Shown one piece after another: positions 45,378 to 54,744 of a stretch of 64,000 bases of DNA. The notes under the pieces are model-generated. The model saw nothing but the letters and a program-made list of their open reading frames with translations. It had not been told where the DNA came from and did not search any database. The position numbers were made by a program, and so were the translations under genes. Position 1 is the first letter of the stretch. Every line of letters starts with the position of its first letter. Origin of the DNA: an uncultured Clostridia bacterium (GTDB lineage Bacteria; Bacillota; Clostridia; Lachnospirales; Lachnospiraceae); contig CAOKVX010000007.1 in NCBI GenBank assembly GCA_948472945.1, forward strand, positions 51,300 to 115,299, in the 5' to 3' direction.

Positions 45378-45723
45378 ACATTGCTTCGCACGCTCGGTGT
45401 AGAAGGTCAGACATTTCGTTCTCCGAGATTTTGTAGTATACCTCTTTTCCATCCCTGCGGCTTACCAAGAGTCCGCTTTTTTTCAGCACCTTTAAATGAT
45501 GCGATACAGCCGGCTCGGTCATCTTCATTGCGGCCGCAATGTTTGTAACGCACTCCTCGCAGTGGCAGAGCAGCCAGAATATCCTAAGCCGTGATGCGTC
45601 GCATACCTGCTTAAACATATCCGCAACTTCGGCACACTCCCCTATATCAGGCATACGCCCCAAAACATTACCGATATTACGGTCATGCTCGTGGGGAAGG
45701 TTTATATTAGTTTTGTTATCCAT
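45352..45723 (-). CDS. ArsR/SmtB-family metal-responsive repressor
   Basis: The protein has 123 residues with a winged helix: SRLRIFWLLCHCEECVTNIAAAMKMTEPAVSHHLKVLKKSGLLVSRRDGKEVYYKI (split here into helices). The Cys residues CHCEEC in alpha3 correspond to the ELCVCD-type metal site of CadC/CmtR proteins, sensing Cd, Pb or Zn; further His/Asp ligands lie in the N-terminus (HEHDRN). It is the last gene of the HMA-ATPase-repressor operon and presumably binds the palindrome upstream of the HMA gene. Confidence 0.92.
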   Translation of the reverse strand: MDNKTNINLPHEHDRNIGNVLGRMPDIGECAEVADMFKQVCDASRLRIFWLLCHCEECVTNIAAAMKMTEPAVSHHLKVLKKSGLLVSRRDGKEVYYKISENEMSDLLHRACEAMFKIKCPNS

Positions 45724-45781
45724 ATTATCATTCCCTATCTGTATTTTATTCCCACGCCAGACAAAAAAGAAACTAGCTCAA

Positions 45782-47668
45782 TCAGCTCTGCTGCCGCGTA
45801 TTGGTCTTGCCGTTGTACAGCGCGCGCGTTGCATTGAGTACCGCGATTACCATTACGCCGACATCCGCAAAAATTGCCCACCACATATTGACAAAACCGA
45901 TAGCACCGAGAGCAAGGCATATAAGCTTTACCGCAAGTGCAAAAGCTATATTCTGTCTGACTATACGTATCGTCTTAACAGATATTTTCATCGCGTCTGC
46001 TATTTTTGCCGGATTATCATCCATAAGCACAATATCCGCAGCCTCTATAGCGGCGTCTGAGCCAAGGGCTCCCATAGCGATACCGATATCGGCCCTAGAC
46101 AAAACCGGCGCGTCGTTGATTCCATCGCCCACAAACGCAAGCCTTTCATTATCGCCTTTAATTTCAAGCAAACTCTCAACCTCTTTTACTTTATCCTCCG
46201 GTAGCAGCTCGCTCTTTACCACATCCACACCTATCTCCCCAGCCACGCTTTCGGCCGCTTTCTTTGCATCTCCAGTCAGCATTACGACCTGTTTTACACC
46301 CGCTGCTTTAAGATCTGCCACAGCCTCATGCGCATTCTCTTTTATTACGTCGGATATTATAATATACCCCGCATATCTTCCGTCGACAGCAACATGTACC
46401 TCTGTGCCGACTCTATCAGGAACTTTGTATTCTACTCCAATCCGCCTCATCAGCCTTGCGTTTCCCGCCGCCACTTTCACACCGTCCACCAGCGCCTCCA
46501 CACCGTGTCCGCCAATTTCGTCGACGCCGCTTACGATGGCATTGTCAATTTCATCGCCGCAGGCCGACTTAATACTTTTGCTTATAGGATGGTTTGAATA
46601 ACTCTCGGCATGAGCTGCGTACCTGACGAGCTCTCTTTCCGTAATCCACTCCTCAGGCTCGACATGCGTAACCTCAAAGACTCCTTTTGTCAGTGTTCCG
46701 GTCTTGTCACATACAACATATTTTACCTTTGAGAGCGCCTCGAGGTAATTAGATCCTTTGACGAGTATTCCCTGTGCCGAAGCTCCTCCTATTCCGCCAA
46801 AAAAGCTAAGCGGAATTGATATTACAAGCGCACACGGACAGCTTATTACAAGTATTGTGAGCGCACGTATGAGCCATTTTGTCCATTCGGCATTCCCTCC
46901 TGTCATTACAGCGAACAGAGGCGGCACCACAGCCAGAACAAAAGCCCCTATACATACGGCAGGTGTATAGTATCTGGCGAATCTGGTAATAAAATTTTCT
47001 GACTTTGATTTTTTCATACTCGAATTCTCTACAAGCTCAATAATTTTAGAAACTGTAGATTCGTCAAATTCCCTTGTCGCCTCAATACGCAATACACCGG
47101 ATATATTCACACATCCGCTTATTACCTCGTCGCCTTCATGTACGCTTCTTGGAACACTCTCGCCTGTAAGGGCGCTTGTGTTTATCGTTGACGAGCCTTG
47201 CCTGACAATCCCGTCAATCGGTATCTTCTCACCCGGTCTTACGACTATGACTGTTCCCGTCTCCACTTCATCAGGGTCGACCTGAATTATCTCACCATTT
47301 TCCTCTATGTTTGCATAATCCGGTCTTATGTCCATAAGTTCCGTTATATTTTTTCTGCTCTTTCCAACCGCATAACTTTGAAACAGTTCCCCTATCTGGT
47401 AAAAAAGCATTACCGCCGTTCCCTCGACATAATCCCCAAGCAAAAGCGCACCGACCGTCGCTATTGCCATAAGAAAATTCTCGTCAAAAACCTCACCGTG
47501 CACGATTCCCAGCGCTGCTTTTCTTAGTATGTCATACCCTATAATGAGGTATGGTATCATAAAAAGTGCAAATTTGGCCGCCCCTGTCACCGGAATGAAT
47601 AAAAATCCAACTGTCATTACAAAAGAGGCAATTATTCTTATCAACACTTTCTTCTGCTTTTTATTCAT
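45782..47668 (-). CDS. cadA: P1B-type heavy-metal ATPase (CadA/ZntA-like)
   Basis: The protein has 628 residues with eight predicted spans. The metal-translocating CPC motif is in VISCPCALVISIPLS, the phosphorylation site in CDKTGTLTKG, the TGD/E actuator as LTGESVP, the nucleotide-binding HP pair in YSNHPISKSI and hinge FVGDGINDAPVLSRADIG. CPC with downstream K/D positions fits Zn/Cd/Pb exporters. It has no N-terminal HMA domain; that domain is a separate gene just upstream. Neighbouring ArsR supports metal-induced detoxification. Confidence 0.94.
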   Translation of the reverse strand: MNKKQKKVLIRIIASFVMTVGFLFIPVTGAAKFALFMIPYLIIGYDILRKAALGIVHGEVFDENFLMAIATVGALLLGDYVEGTAVMLFYQIGELFQSYAVGKSRKNITELMDIRPDYANIEENGEIIQVDPDEVETGTVIVVRPGEKIPIDGIVRQGSSTINTSALTGESVPRSVHEGDEVISGCVNISGVLRIEATREFDESTVSKIIELVENSSMKKSKSENFITRFARYYTPAVCIGAFVLAVVPPLFAVMTGGNAEWTKWLIRALTILVISCPCALVISIPLSFFGGIGGASAQGILVKGSNYLEALSKVKYVVCDKTGTLTKGVFEVTHVEPEEWITERELVRYAAHAESYSNHPISKSIKSACGDEIDNAIVSGVDEIGGHGVEALVDGVKVAAGNARLMRRIGVEYKVPDRVGTEVHVAVDGRYAGYIIISDVIKENAHEAVADLKAAGVKQVVMLTGDAKKAAESVAGEIGVDVVKSELLPEDKVKEVESLLEIKGDNERLAFVGDGINDAPVLSRADIGIAMGALGSDAAIEAADIVLMDDNPAKIADAMKISVKTIRIVRQNIAFALAVKLICLALGAIGFVNMWWAIFADVGVMVIAVLNATRALYNGKTNTRQQS

Positions 47669-47713
47669 AGCGTTTCCCCCCGCTTATCTCAGACATCTGA
47701 TATTCAAAACAAT

Positions 47714-47932
47714 CTACAGGAACACTTCGCAGTCAGGCTCGACCTTTTTGCACGCCTTAACCGCCTGCTGCATGACTGCGTCAACGTCTGCGCCCTCCTC
47801 AAACTCTACGCTCATTTTTTGTGTCATAAATCCAACCGCGGCATCCTTTACCCCGCTAATCTTTTTTACGGCCTCTTCCATTTTTAATGCGCACGCCGCA
47901 CAATCAACTTCAATTTTGTATTTCTTTTTCAT
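47714..47932 (-). CDS. Heavy-metal-associated (HMA) domain protein
   Basis: A 72-residue free-standing ferredoxin-like metallochaperone with the metal motif DCAACALK (Cys11, Cys14) and a beta-alpha-beta-beta-alpha-beta pattern. DCAAC is the form found in the N-terminal domain of ZntA-type Zn/Cd ATPases, so here the chaperone domain seems split from its ATPase. It is the first gene of the operon, with GGAGGATG upstream and an operator-like palindrome before it. Confidence 0.92.
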   Translation of the reverse strand: MKKKYKIEVDCAACALKMEEAVKKISGVKDAAVGFMTQKMSVEFEEGADVDAVMQQAVKACKKVEPDCEVFL

Positions 47933-47953
47933 AGATAATCATCCTCCAATCAA

Positions 47954-48028
47954 AAATGTTCATATAAAGATAAGTAGTTATCATTATCTTCTATGAACAT
48001 TTAAACATATATTTAATTGTTTTGTCAA
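47954..48028 (-). promoter_or_regulatory. Promoter and palindromic operator of the metal-efflux operon
   Basis: On the minus strand, TTGACA (48028-48023), 17 bp, TTTAAA (48005-48000). A long inverted repeat starts at the -10 and runs to 47954: AAATGTTCAT with ATGAACATTT, continued by AAGATAA/TTATCTT. TGTTCAT/ATGAACA resembles SmtB/CadC operators. The centre, GATAATGATAAC, also recalls a Fur-box half. Repression by the ArsR protein encoded in the same operon is the simplest reading. Confidence 0.65.
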
Positions 48029-48066
48029 GTATTTATTTCTTTCAATTTTAAATACAGACGCAATTC

Positions 48067-48102
48067 GAGTAAGTGACTATAATTAACCATAATCACTTAC
48101 TC
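48067..48102. repeat. Ten-base inverted repeat downstream of enolase
   Basis: GAGTAAGTGA and TCACTTACTC form a perfect ten-base stem with a 16-base loop. There is no T-run on the minus strand, so as an enolase terminator it would be weak; processing or a binding site are possible. Confidence 0.5.
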
Positions 48103-48133
48103 TCACAACTCCAACCTTTTTAAGCAAATCTAT

Positions 48134-49585
48134 TTACCTTTTTGTCTTAAATGCCTTAATCCCTGGAAACGCCGCGCTTACACCCAGCTCTTCCTCTATC
48201 CTTATAAGCCTGTTATACTTTGATACCCTCTCGCTGCGGCACGGGGCTCCGGTTTTAATCTGTCCGGTGTTGAGCGCCACTGCAAGGTCAGCTATAGTAG
48301 TGTCCTCGGTCTCGCCCGAACGGTGCGACACTATTGCGGTATATCCTGCTGTTTTTGCAAGTCTTATAGCGTCCATCGTCTCTGACAGGGTTCCTATCTG
48401 ATTGAGCTTTATAAGAATGGAATTGGCGCATCCCATCTCTATTCCTTTCTTCAGTCTCTCGCAGTTCGTGACAAACAAATCATCTCCGACAAGTTGAATC
48501 CTGTCTCCAAGCTTGTCAGTAATTTTCTTCCATCCATCCCAGTCTTCCTCGTCAAGCGGGTCTTCTATAGAAATAATAGGATATTCGTTTACCAGCTCCG
48601 TGTAATACGCTATCATTTCATCTGTCGAACGTGTAATTTGCGTACATATGGTGTCAGGCTGGTGCGCTGCAACCTCCTGCGTGTTACATCCGCATCCCTC
48701 CCCATCTTTCTTACCGCCACTTTCAAGCGACTCACACTTTGCCTTGCTCTCACCCGGAAAATAATACATTCCACTGTCAGCCTGATGCAATTCTGACGCC
48801 GCCGCGTCCATCGCAAAGTAAATGTCTTTTCCCGGCGTATATCCGGCTTCTTTTATCGCTGCCACAAGAATGTCGAGTGCTTCCTTTGCGTCTTTTACGT
48901 CAGGCGCAAATCCTCCCTCATCTCCGACCGCTGTCGACAACCCCTTTTTTGCAAGCACGCCCTTGAGATGCTGGTAAACTTCCGTTCCCATCCTCAAAGA
49001 CTCCCGAAAACAGCAGTGGTAATCCGGCTCGTGCGGAATCGGTATAATCATAAATTCCTGAAAATCAAGATTATTTTTTGCGTGAACGCCTCCATTTATA
49101 ATATTCATCATTGGTACAGGCATTGTAGACGCAGATATTCCTCCAATGTACTTGTACAAAGGCATTTTCTTAACTTTTGCACCGGCTCTGGCCGCGGCAA
49201 GTGAAACAGACAGTATTGCATTTGCTCCGAGCTTTCCCTTGTTATCCGTTCCGTCTAACTTTATCATCATATTGTCAAGCTCGCCATGTTCGAGCACGCA
49301 ATGTCCCACAAGCGACCTTCTTATATCAACATTTACATTATCAACAGCCTGAAGCACACCGTTACCGTTATATCTGTCTTTCCAGAACTCACGCTCGCAT
49401 TGTTCGAATGTACATTTGCCGTCCCGAAGTTCAACCGCTTCATATTTACCTGTCGACGCTCCGCTTGGACACGCGGCAACACCCTGTATTCTGTCGTCAA
49501 CCGTCACAACTGCCTCGACTGTAGGATTACCTCTTGAATCAATAATTTCTCTGGCCCTCACGTCAGTTATCTCACACTTTGCCAT
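48134..49585 (-). CDS. eno: Enolase with a cysteine-rich insertion
   Basis: The protein has 483 residues against the usual 420-435. It interconverts 2-phosphoglycerate and phosphoenolpyruvate in glycolysis. Conserved: [43 protein letters not shown], the magnesium ligands (Asp259, Glu341 in SIEDPLDE, Asp in GDDLFVTN), the catalytic Lys in LIKLNQIGT and [10 protein letters not shown]. Residues about 279-318 are an extra Gly/Lys/Cys-rich segment with Cys284, 298, 300 and 314, and a shorter insertion (PHEPDYHCC) follows the FMIIP strand. Active residues are intact, so it should be functional. RBS TAGGAGG. Confidence 0.95.
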   Translation of the reverse strand: MAKCEITDVRAREIIDSRGNPTVEAVVTVDDRIQGVAACPSGASTGKYEAVELRDGKCTFEQCEREFWKDRYNGNGVLQAVDNVNVDIRRSLVGHCVLEHGELDNMMIKLDGTDNKGKLGANAILSVSLAAARAGAKVKKMPLYKYIGGISASTMPVPMMNIINGGVHAKNNLDFQEFMIIPIPHEPDYHCCFRESLRMGTEVYQHLKGVLAKKGLSTAVGDEGGFAPDVKDAKEALDILVAAIKEAGYTPGKDIYFAMDAAASELHQADSGMYYFPGESKAKCESLESGGKKDGEGCGCNTQEVAAHQPDTICTQITRSTDEMIAYYTELVNEYPIISIEDPLDEEDWDGWKKITDKLGDRIQLVGDDLFVTNCERLKKGIEMGCANSILIKLNQIGTLSETMDAIRLAKTAGYTAIVSHRSGETEDTTIADLAVALNTGQIKTGAPCRSERVSKYNRLIRIEEELGVSAAFPGIKAFKTKR

Positions 49586-49787
49586 AATATTGCCTCCTAT
49601 AAAAAAAATAATTCTATTTTATTTTTCCATTAAAAAGTCAATATTATTCATAGTGATAAACCGGTCAGATATACTTTTACTGCCAGATATATTTTTACTA
49701 TAATATATTATAAGAATAAAACTGAAAAATATTTTAAATGTTTTATTATTTATGTGTATATTTTCTTTTTAACCGGACATAATACTA

Positions 49788-49831
49788 TTAACATCACGTA
49801 AGATATCCCCCTCTTTCTTACGTAGTGTTAA
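49788..49831. repeat. Imperfect palindrome
   Basis: TTAACATCACGTAAGA and TCTTACGTAGTGTTAA pair over 14 of 16 positions around a C-rich loop (TATCCCCCTCT). It could be an RNA hairpin or an operator. No flanking T-run. Confidence 0.6.
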
Positions 49832-49870
49832 CACCAAGGACGAAGTTTTAATACTTAATCCTCCCCTATA

Positions 49871-49908
49871 AAAAAGTTCCCGGCATACTCAGATGCAGGG
49901 GACTTTTT
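49871..49908. terminator. Intrinsic terminator without an obvious upstream gene
   Basis: AAAAAGTTCCC pairs with GGGGACTTTTT, with a second internal pairing GCAT/ATGC. It is flanked by A and T runs. No protein gene precedes it on the plus strand for 280 bases, so it may end a small RNA. Confidence 0.7.
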
Positions 49909-50067
49909 TAACTTGAAGATATCAGACATTCCTGCATGGCTGCATGAGTCTACACTTCATTTCGGTCGGTCCTGAACGAGTGTCCACCAGACGCTTATAA
50001 TCATTGCCCGCGGGACTAAAAAACAATATAATTATAAAAAAAAGATAAAAAACAACACAAATTTCAA

Positions 50068-50097
50068 TTTACAAAATGCATGTTCCTATGATATTAT
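50068..50097 (+). promoter_or_regulatory. Probable promoter of the MCP gene
   Basis: TTTACA (50068-50073), 18 bp, TATTAT (50092-50097), 32 bases before the ATG. I saw no sigma-D (FliA) promoter, which many chemotaxis genes use. Confidence 0.5.
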
Positions 50098-50129
50098 AGC
50101 GATATTAATTTTATTTTTAGGAGGAAAAT

Positions 50130-52073
50130 ATGCAGAGCTATAGTGAAAAGTTCAAAAAAGAAATTATTAAATCTTTACGCATTGTAATCATTACCATTTT
50201 AACCCTGGCTCTCATATGGGTAGCCTGGCTTGAAATTTCATCTTTCAAAGATGAAAACACTATTCTCAAAACACAGAGTAAATATAATGTTGAGTCTTGG
50301 TTTCGCGAGCAGATTTCACTTCTTGATTCTTTTCTGTGCTATATTAATTATGACACAGATATGTTAAAAGACTATGACACTACACAGAAATACCTTGAAA
50401 CTGTTGCCGGTGAAAATGACTCTATTTTAGCGGCTTACTTGGGTTCGCCGACACTTGAAACAAAAATGATATGCAGTGACAACTGGATTCCAGAGGACGG
50501 CTATTTAGTAGAGGAACGCGACTGGTATTCCGGTGCAAGTGAAAGCAACAGCCTGTTCATATCAGAACCTTATGTCGACGCTACATACGGATGTCTCTGT
50601 ATATCTCTCTCAAAATCTATAAAGGGAACTGACGCTGTTATGGCGATTGATATAGATATCACCACACTTCAGTCCGCAATCAATTCATTTTGCACTGATT
50701 TGCAGAACGTAACTTTAGTATCTTCCGAGGGTATTATCGTATCATGCCCTATTGAGGAATATGCATTGACAGAGGACAAATCGACCGATTTTGCCGACAC
50801 TCCGTTTGGCAACGCATCTGATGAAAACGGAACCCTTATCCGCACTTCAGGAGTAAGTCTGTCTGCGGCGTCACTGCAGCCGCTCAAAGACATATCCTAT
50901 AAACTATATGTAGGTATAGGTCTGCGCCACCTGATTGTAAAGCTTATCATATTAATCATTATTTATATTTTAATTTTAACGATTACGATAGTGGCAATGA
51001 AAAAGAGAATTATTACTGTTATATCAAATGGTTTTATTCCGTTTGAAACTATCAAACAAAAAATATTAACCTTGTCGAACTGTGATTTAAATGTTGTATT
51101 TCATAACAAAACTAACATTACCGATATTCAGGAATTACAGGACTCTTTAGATACTATGGTCCGGAGCTTAAGAAGTTATATACAGGATATTGATTCAGTT
51201 TTGTCGGAAATATCAAATGATAACCTCAATGTAAAAAGCGAGATTGAGTACCGCGGTGATTTTATAGCCATCCAAAACTCAATCAACGAAATTGTTTCAA
51301 AGGTACGAAGCATACTTACTGAGATTAACGACGTTTCAAACAATCTTAACATATCGTCTGAGGATATCGCAGCCACCGCAAGCGATATGGCTGAAAACAG
51401 TTCTAAACAGACTGCTTCGATGAATGAACTGCAAAGTGAATTTAAACAGTTCCGCAACGATATGAGGCATATACATGAGCAGATAACTTCTACAAGTCAG
51501 GCTGTCAACGACAACAGCGCAGCGCTTAACAGGATTGGCGCGCAGGATATGCAGGCTCTCACTGAAAGTATGCAGAAAATCGGCGAAAGTTCCGCCCAGA
51601 TATCAAATTTTGTGTCTATGATTCACGAAATTTCATCACAGACTCAGCTATTATCTCTAAATGCATCCATTGAGGCCGCACGCGCAGGTGAATCCGGAAA
51701 AGGATTTGCAGTTGTAGCGGGTGAAATTAGTAAGCTGAGCGAGGACACTTTAAAAGTTAATCTTGAGATTGAGGATATAATCAATAATAATAATGAATTT
51801 GTAAACAACGGAATTAAAATAGTTGACTCTACGCGCAGCACACTGCTCCGGTCTTTAGACGACAACAGTAGAATGACAGGGCAGATTAACGACATTACCA
51901 GAATTTTAAATACACTGTTTGATAAACTTAATGAGATTGAGTCGACGCTGAAAGATTCCGTTCGCCGAGGCGAAGAGAATATGTCTATGACGCAAGACTG
52001 TTATGCGCACACCAAGGAACTTCTGGTAAGTTCAGACACCCTCAAAGGAAATGTTGAAAAATATATGCTTTAA
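50130..52073 (+). CDS. Methyl-accepting chemotaxis protein
   Basis: The protein has 647 residues. An N-terminal span (about 15-36), an extracytoplasmic dCache-like sensor (about 40-265) with the [23 protein letters not shown] ligand pocket region (split), a second span (about 268-290), a HAMP-like segment, and the signalling coiled coil. The tip reads [20 protein letters not shown] then [16 protein letters not shown] (about residues 500-540), which contacts CheA/CheW. It implies a motile organism, although no flagellar gene is in the window. The ligand is unknown; dCache sensors often bind amino acids or organic acids. RBS TAGGAGG. Confidence 0.95.
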   Translation: MQSYSEKFKKEIIKSLRIVIITILTLALIWVAWLEISSFKDENTILKTQSKYNVESWFREQISLLDSFLCYINYDTDMLKDYDTTQKYLETVAGENDSILAAYLGSPTLETKMICSDNWIPEDGYLVEERDWYSGASESNSLFISEPYVDATYGCLCISLSKSIKGTDAVMAIDIDITTLQSAINSFCTDLQNVTLVSSEGIIVSCPIEEYALTEDKSTDFADTPFGNASDENGTLIRTSGVSLSAASLQPLKDISYKLYVGIGLRHLIVKLIILIIIYILILTITIVAMKKRIITVISNGFIPFETIKQKILTLSNCDLNVVFHNKTNITDIQELQDSLDTMVRSLRSYIQDIDSVLSEISNDNLNVKSEIEYRGDFIAIQNSINEIVSKVRSILTEINDVSNNLNISSEDIAATASDMAENSSKQTASMNELQSEFKQFRNDMRHIHEQITSTSQAVNDNSAALNRIGAQDMQALTESMQKIGESSAQISNFVSMIHEISSQTQLLSLNASIEAARAGESGKGFAVVAGEISKLSEDTLKVNLEIEDIINNNNEFVNNGIKIVDSTRSTLLRSLDDNSRMTGQINDITRILNTLFDKLNEIESTLKDSVRRGEENMSMTQDCYAHTKELLVSSDTLKGNVEKYML

Positions 52074-52107
52074 TTTCTTCTTCACTACAAAATAAATTGT
52101 TTTTAAT

Positions 52108-52141
52108 AAACTGGAGCCTGAGGCAAATCAGGCTCCAGTTT
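52108..52141. terminator. Hairpin terminator of the MCP gene
   Basis: AAACTGGAGCCTGA pairs perfectly with TCAGGCTCCAGTTT around GGCAAA. The stem is strong and the 3' T-run short; placement is right behind the MCP stop and before the convergent gene. Confidence 0.78.
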
Positions 52142-52177
52142 CTATATGTAATATAAAACAATGTAATAAAAAATATA

Positions 52178-52633
52178 TTAATCCACATTATCTAAGAAGT
52201 TATTATAGAACTTAAAAAAATCTTTATATTCGTCATCGGCAGACGGTACGTCAAAATCATAATACTCTGCTTTTTCTTCATCCGTAGTATAATCTAATAC
52301 AGTTATATTTGCACTGCCTCCAATCACCATTTCATTAATAATTTTATCATTTTTACAGAGCTTTACATAAAATACATATCCTATCTTGTCTTCAACTACA
52401 TACCGTCTTTTCAATTTTTTTGTCTGTATCATATTTATAAAATCTTCAATTTTATCTTTTTCCGTTATTAAAGAACATGTATTATTCTGCCACATTTCTA
52501 TCTTATCATAATCTTCCGCTTTAAAAGTTTCAATCAGATAGCCTTTATTATTCATTCTTAACACAAAATACGTAGTTATAACAGCAGTTATTATTAATAG
52601 AGCCAATACAATCAATAATATTTTTTTTTTCAT
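52178..52633 (-). CDS. Small membrane-anchored extracytoplasmic protein, unknown
   Basis: A 151-residue protein. Basic start and one span (KKKILLIVLALLIITAVITT, about 2-22), no lipobox; the rest is an alpha/beta domain outside the membrane with two cysteines (CSLI and LCKND) that could pair. It is rich in acidic residues at the C-terminus. The start at 52633 has AAAGGTGG seven bases upstream; an ATG 18 bases further overlaps that site. No recognised family. It stands alone, convergent with the MCP gene. Confidence 0.7.
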   Translation of the reverse strand: MKKKILLIVLALLIITAVITTYFVLRMNNKGYLIETFKAEDYDKIEMWQNNTCSLITEKDKIEDFINMIQTKKLKRRYVVEDKIGYVFYVKLCKNDKIINEMVIGGSANITVLDYTTDEEKAEYYDFDVPSADDEYKDFFKFYNNFLDNVD

Positions 52634-52797
52634 CCGAGAACCACCTTTCATTATATAACAATATTAATAAATTGAATGCGGCTGTTATAACTATTATTAC
52701 TATCAAATATCTTATCATACATAATATAACTTGTCAAATTTTGTAATAAGGGTTTGAGCTATATATAAGAAAATACAGAATTTAAAAGATATTAGAG

Positions 52798-52824
52798 TCA
52801 GGTGTTTCTATAAGAAACACCTGA
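52798..52824 (-). terminator. Hairpin at the end of thiD
   Basis: TCAGGTGTTTC and GAAACACCTGA form a perfect 11-base stem with a five-base loop, four bases beyond the thiD stop. The following T-run on the minus strand is poor, so termination efficiency is uncertain. Confidence 0.5.
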
Positions 52825-52828
52825 AAAA

Positions 52829-53617
52829 TTATTTATCTAAAACAGCCCCGTGGTCAAGCGGCCCACTGCCTTTGCCAAGATTAAGCATGGCTGCCAGTGA
52901 TTGCGATATATACTCCTTTGCGCGCCTCACAGCCCTGTCAATGCTGTAGCCTTTTGCCAGACCCGATGCGATTGCGCTTGAGAGCGTACAGCCTGTTCCA
53001 TGAGTGTTTGGGTTATTAATTCTTTTGCCCTCGTACCATTTAAATGAATTATTTTCGTACAGCAAATCATTTGCGCTGTTTATATTATGACCGCCCTTAC
53101 AGAGAACCGCGCAGTCAAACCTGTCACCAATAAGCTTCGCCGCCTTTTCCATATCTTTTTCATCGTGTATTCCAAAACCGCACAATACTTCTGCCTCCGG
53201 AATGTTAGGCGTTATGAGCGCGGCAATCGGAAATAGTTTTTCTTTCATATATTCCACTGCGTCATCACTTATGAGCTTAGTTCCGCTTGTGGACACCATT
53301 ACAGTGTCAACTACAATATTCCGGGCGCTATATTCCCGAAGTTTTTTCGACGTGACTTTAATTAGCCCTGACGAGGACATCATTCCGATTTTCACGGCGT
53401 CAGGAAAAATGTCAGTAAATATACAGTCGAGCTGAGCCTCCAAAAAATCTTCTGAGACATCCTCAATCCGTGCAACACCGATTGTATTCTGTGCCGTAAG
53501 TGAAGTTATGGCGCTCATTGCGTATACCCCGTTTGCAAGCATTGTTTTAATATCTGCCTGAATCCCCGCTCCGCCGCTGCAGTCACTTCCAGCTATTGTT
53601 AGCGCTGTTTTTCTCAT
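52829..53617 (-). CDS. thiD: Hydroxymethylpyrimidine/phosphomethylpyrimidine kinase
   Basis: The protein has 262 residues with the ribokinase fold. It phosphorylates HMP and HMP-P in thiamine synthesis or salvage. Motifs: TIAGSDCSGGAGIQADIKT (substrate loop), MSAITSLTAQNT, DTVMVSTSG, TPNIPEAEVLCG, VLCKGGH and the anion-hole NTHGTGCTLSSAIAS with catalytic Asp replaced in the usual place by the GTGC Cys-type of ThiD. No TPP riboswitch is visible upstream and no other thiamine gene is adjacent. Confidence 0.95.
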   Translation of the reverse strand: MRKTALTIAGSDCSGGAGIQADIKTMLANGVYAMSAITSLTAQNTIGVARIEDVSEDFLEAQLDCIFTDIFPDAVKIGMMSSSGLIKVTSKKLREYSARNIVVDTVMVSTSGTKLISDDAVEYMKEKLFPIAALITPNIPEAEVLCGFGIHDEKDMEKAAKLIGDRFDCAVLCKGGHNINSANDLLYENNSFKWYEGKRINNPNTHGTGCTLSSAIASGLAKGYSIDRAVRRAKEYISQSLAAMLNLGKGSGPLDHGAVLDK

Positions 53618-53670
53618 GAAAAATCCCCCACTTAATTATATTAATCAAAATTTATATACTGCCTGCACTC

Positions 53671-54246
53671 TTAATCATCAATACCGAACACATCCTCTAA
53701 ACGGTCTTCCGCATCATCAAGCATGTCCTCAAGAATTTCTATTTCATTTTCAATTTCATCAAACTCATTTTTTGTAATAGATTGATTCCTGTATTTATTT
53801 TCAATCTCATCCTCGTAAATGTCAAGGAAATTATCAATCTGTTCTTCCTCGTTCTTCAGCGATAAAAACTGCTCTCTGTCTTTTGTATTTGTTTTATCAG
53901 TCGTCAGGTTGTCAATTTTTTGTACAAAATTATTAACCATACTGCGAAGCTCATCAACTGTATGTGTTGTACCATCCTGCCCTGTCGTGTCTTTCCGACT
54001 TGTTGTTACGCCCTGACCTGATGACTGACCCTGTCCGGATGTGTTTGATGTCTGACCCTGTCCGGCAGATCCATCCGGCTCTGTAGATTCAACCTGTCCG
54101 TTATTTTGATTTATATCCGAATTTTGTTCAACTTCTGCAGTCTGCTGTTTTATCTCCCCATTATCAGCGCTGTCTGAATCTGATTTGCAGCCGGAAAGCA
54201 AAAATGCCGCCGCAAGTCCTATAATCAGTATATTAGATTTCTTCAT
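53671..54246 (-). CDS. Lipoprotein with disordered linker and coiled-coil C-terminus
   Basis: A 191-residue protein with lipobox LSGC (Cys20). Residues about 25-90 are Gln/Ser/Gly/Asp-rich, a low-complexity spacer with GQGQTSNTSGQGQSSGQG. Residues about 95-185 are a highly acidic helical pair (ENEIEILEDMLDDAEDRLEDV) likely to form a coiled coil. No family recognised. Similar in plan to the lipoprotein at 21201-21764: lipid anchor, repeat spacer, helical end. It stands 53 bases upstream of thiD on the same strand. Confidence 0.78.
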   Translation of the reverse strand: MKKSNILIIGLAAAFLLSGCKSDSDSADNGEIKQQTAEVEQNSDINQNNGQVESTEPDGSAGQGQTSNTSGQGQSSGQGVTTSRKDTTGQDGTTHTVDELRSMVNNFVQKIDNLTTDKTNTKDREQFLSLKNEEEQIDNFLDIYEDEIENKYRNQSITKNEFDEIENEIEILEDMLDDAEDRLEDVFGIDD

Positions 54247-54744
54247 TTAACATCCTCACTTTCAATTTTATTATATTTCCTTTTTCATTCCGGCATGATA
54301 CATATGAATCCTTATGCCTGTATACTATAATTATATCCATCTTTCTTAAAAATACATGCGGTTTTACTGTATATATTTGCATCTATATTTTCATAAATTT
54401 ATTACTACAGATTGCAGTTCATAAGTCGTATGTGATAAAATATAGAATATTCATTTACTTATACTTGGCGGTTAAATATTCAAAGCCCCGTATACTTTTA
54501 TTATGGAGGGAACCAACCGCTGTTCCTGTTATCGGAACCTCCGGCACAAGTCCTACAGTTACTCCTGTAATAACTCCGGAACCAACGCCGGTTCCTACTC
54601 CAATACCAACCCCTTCAGTAGTGTCTGAAAACGGAACATGGGCTTATATTCCATTTGCTGACGACTCACTTTTAAATGAATATGAAAAATTAGCAGTGTA
54701 TGCCGCAGCTCAGACATGGCTTGAATTACAATGACGCCGCCTAT
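54247..54744. other. AT-rich gap with a gene fragment
   Basis: Between the lipoprotein and feoAB. The right half (54500-54734) contains the coding-like fragment listed separately. The left half is AT-rich and presumably holds the lipoprotein promoter; I see no RNA gene. Confidence 0.45.
54432..54734 (+). pseudogene. Fragment of a secreted Pro/Thr-linker protein
   Basis: The frame reads a meaningless hydrophobic start and then, from about residue 28, EPTAVPVIGTSGTSPTVTP followed by PEPTPVPTPIPTP, a linker typical of secreted clostridial proteins, then SENGTWAYIPFADDSLLNEYEKLAVYAAAQTWLELQ (split here). No signal peptide or ribosome site exists for it, and its upstream domain is missing. It looks like the 3' remnant of a surface protein gene, but a short expressed protein is not excluded. 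It is convergent with feoAB, ten bases apart. Confidence 0.4.

Larger units (their letters stand above)
49586..50129. other. Repeat- and hairpin-rich intergenic region
   Basis: Between the divergent enolase and MCP genes. It holds two tandem 18-bp units (CAGATATA[C/T]TTTTACT at 49666-49681 and 49684-49699), a palindrome at 49788-49831, an intrinsic terminator at 49871-49908, and an element at about 49953-49998 resembling one at 57.2 kb. The MCP promoter lies at 50068-50097. No open frame looks coding; a small RNA ending at the terminator is possible. Confidence 0.5.

Noticed and set aside
45801..46601. 266-codon open frame on the plus strand
   Set aside because: It is antisense to the P-type ATPase gene, whose motifs are intact; Ala/Ser/Pro-rich shadow composition.
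49909..50129. c-di-GMP riboswitch before the MCP gene
   Set aside because: The conserved GEMM core sequences are absent.
53618..53670. TPP riboswitch before thiD
   Set aside because: The gap is only 53 bases and no CTGAGA core is visible.
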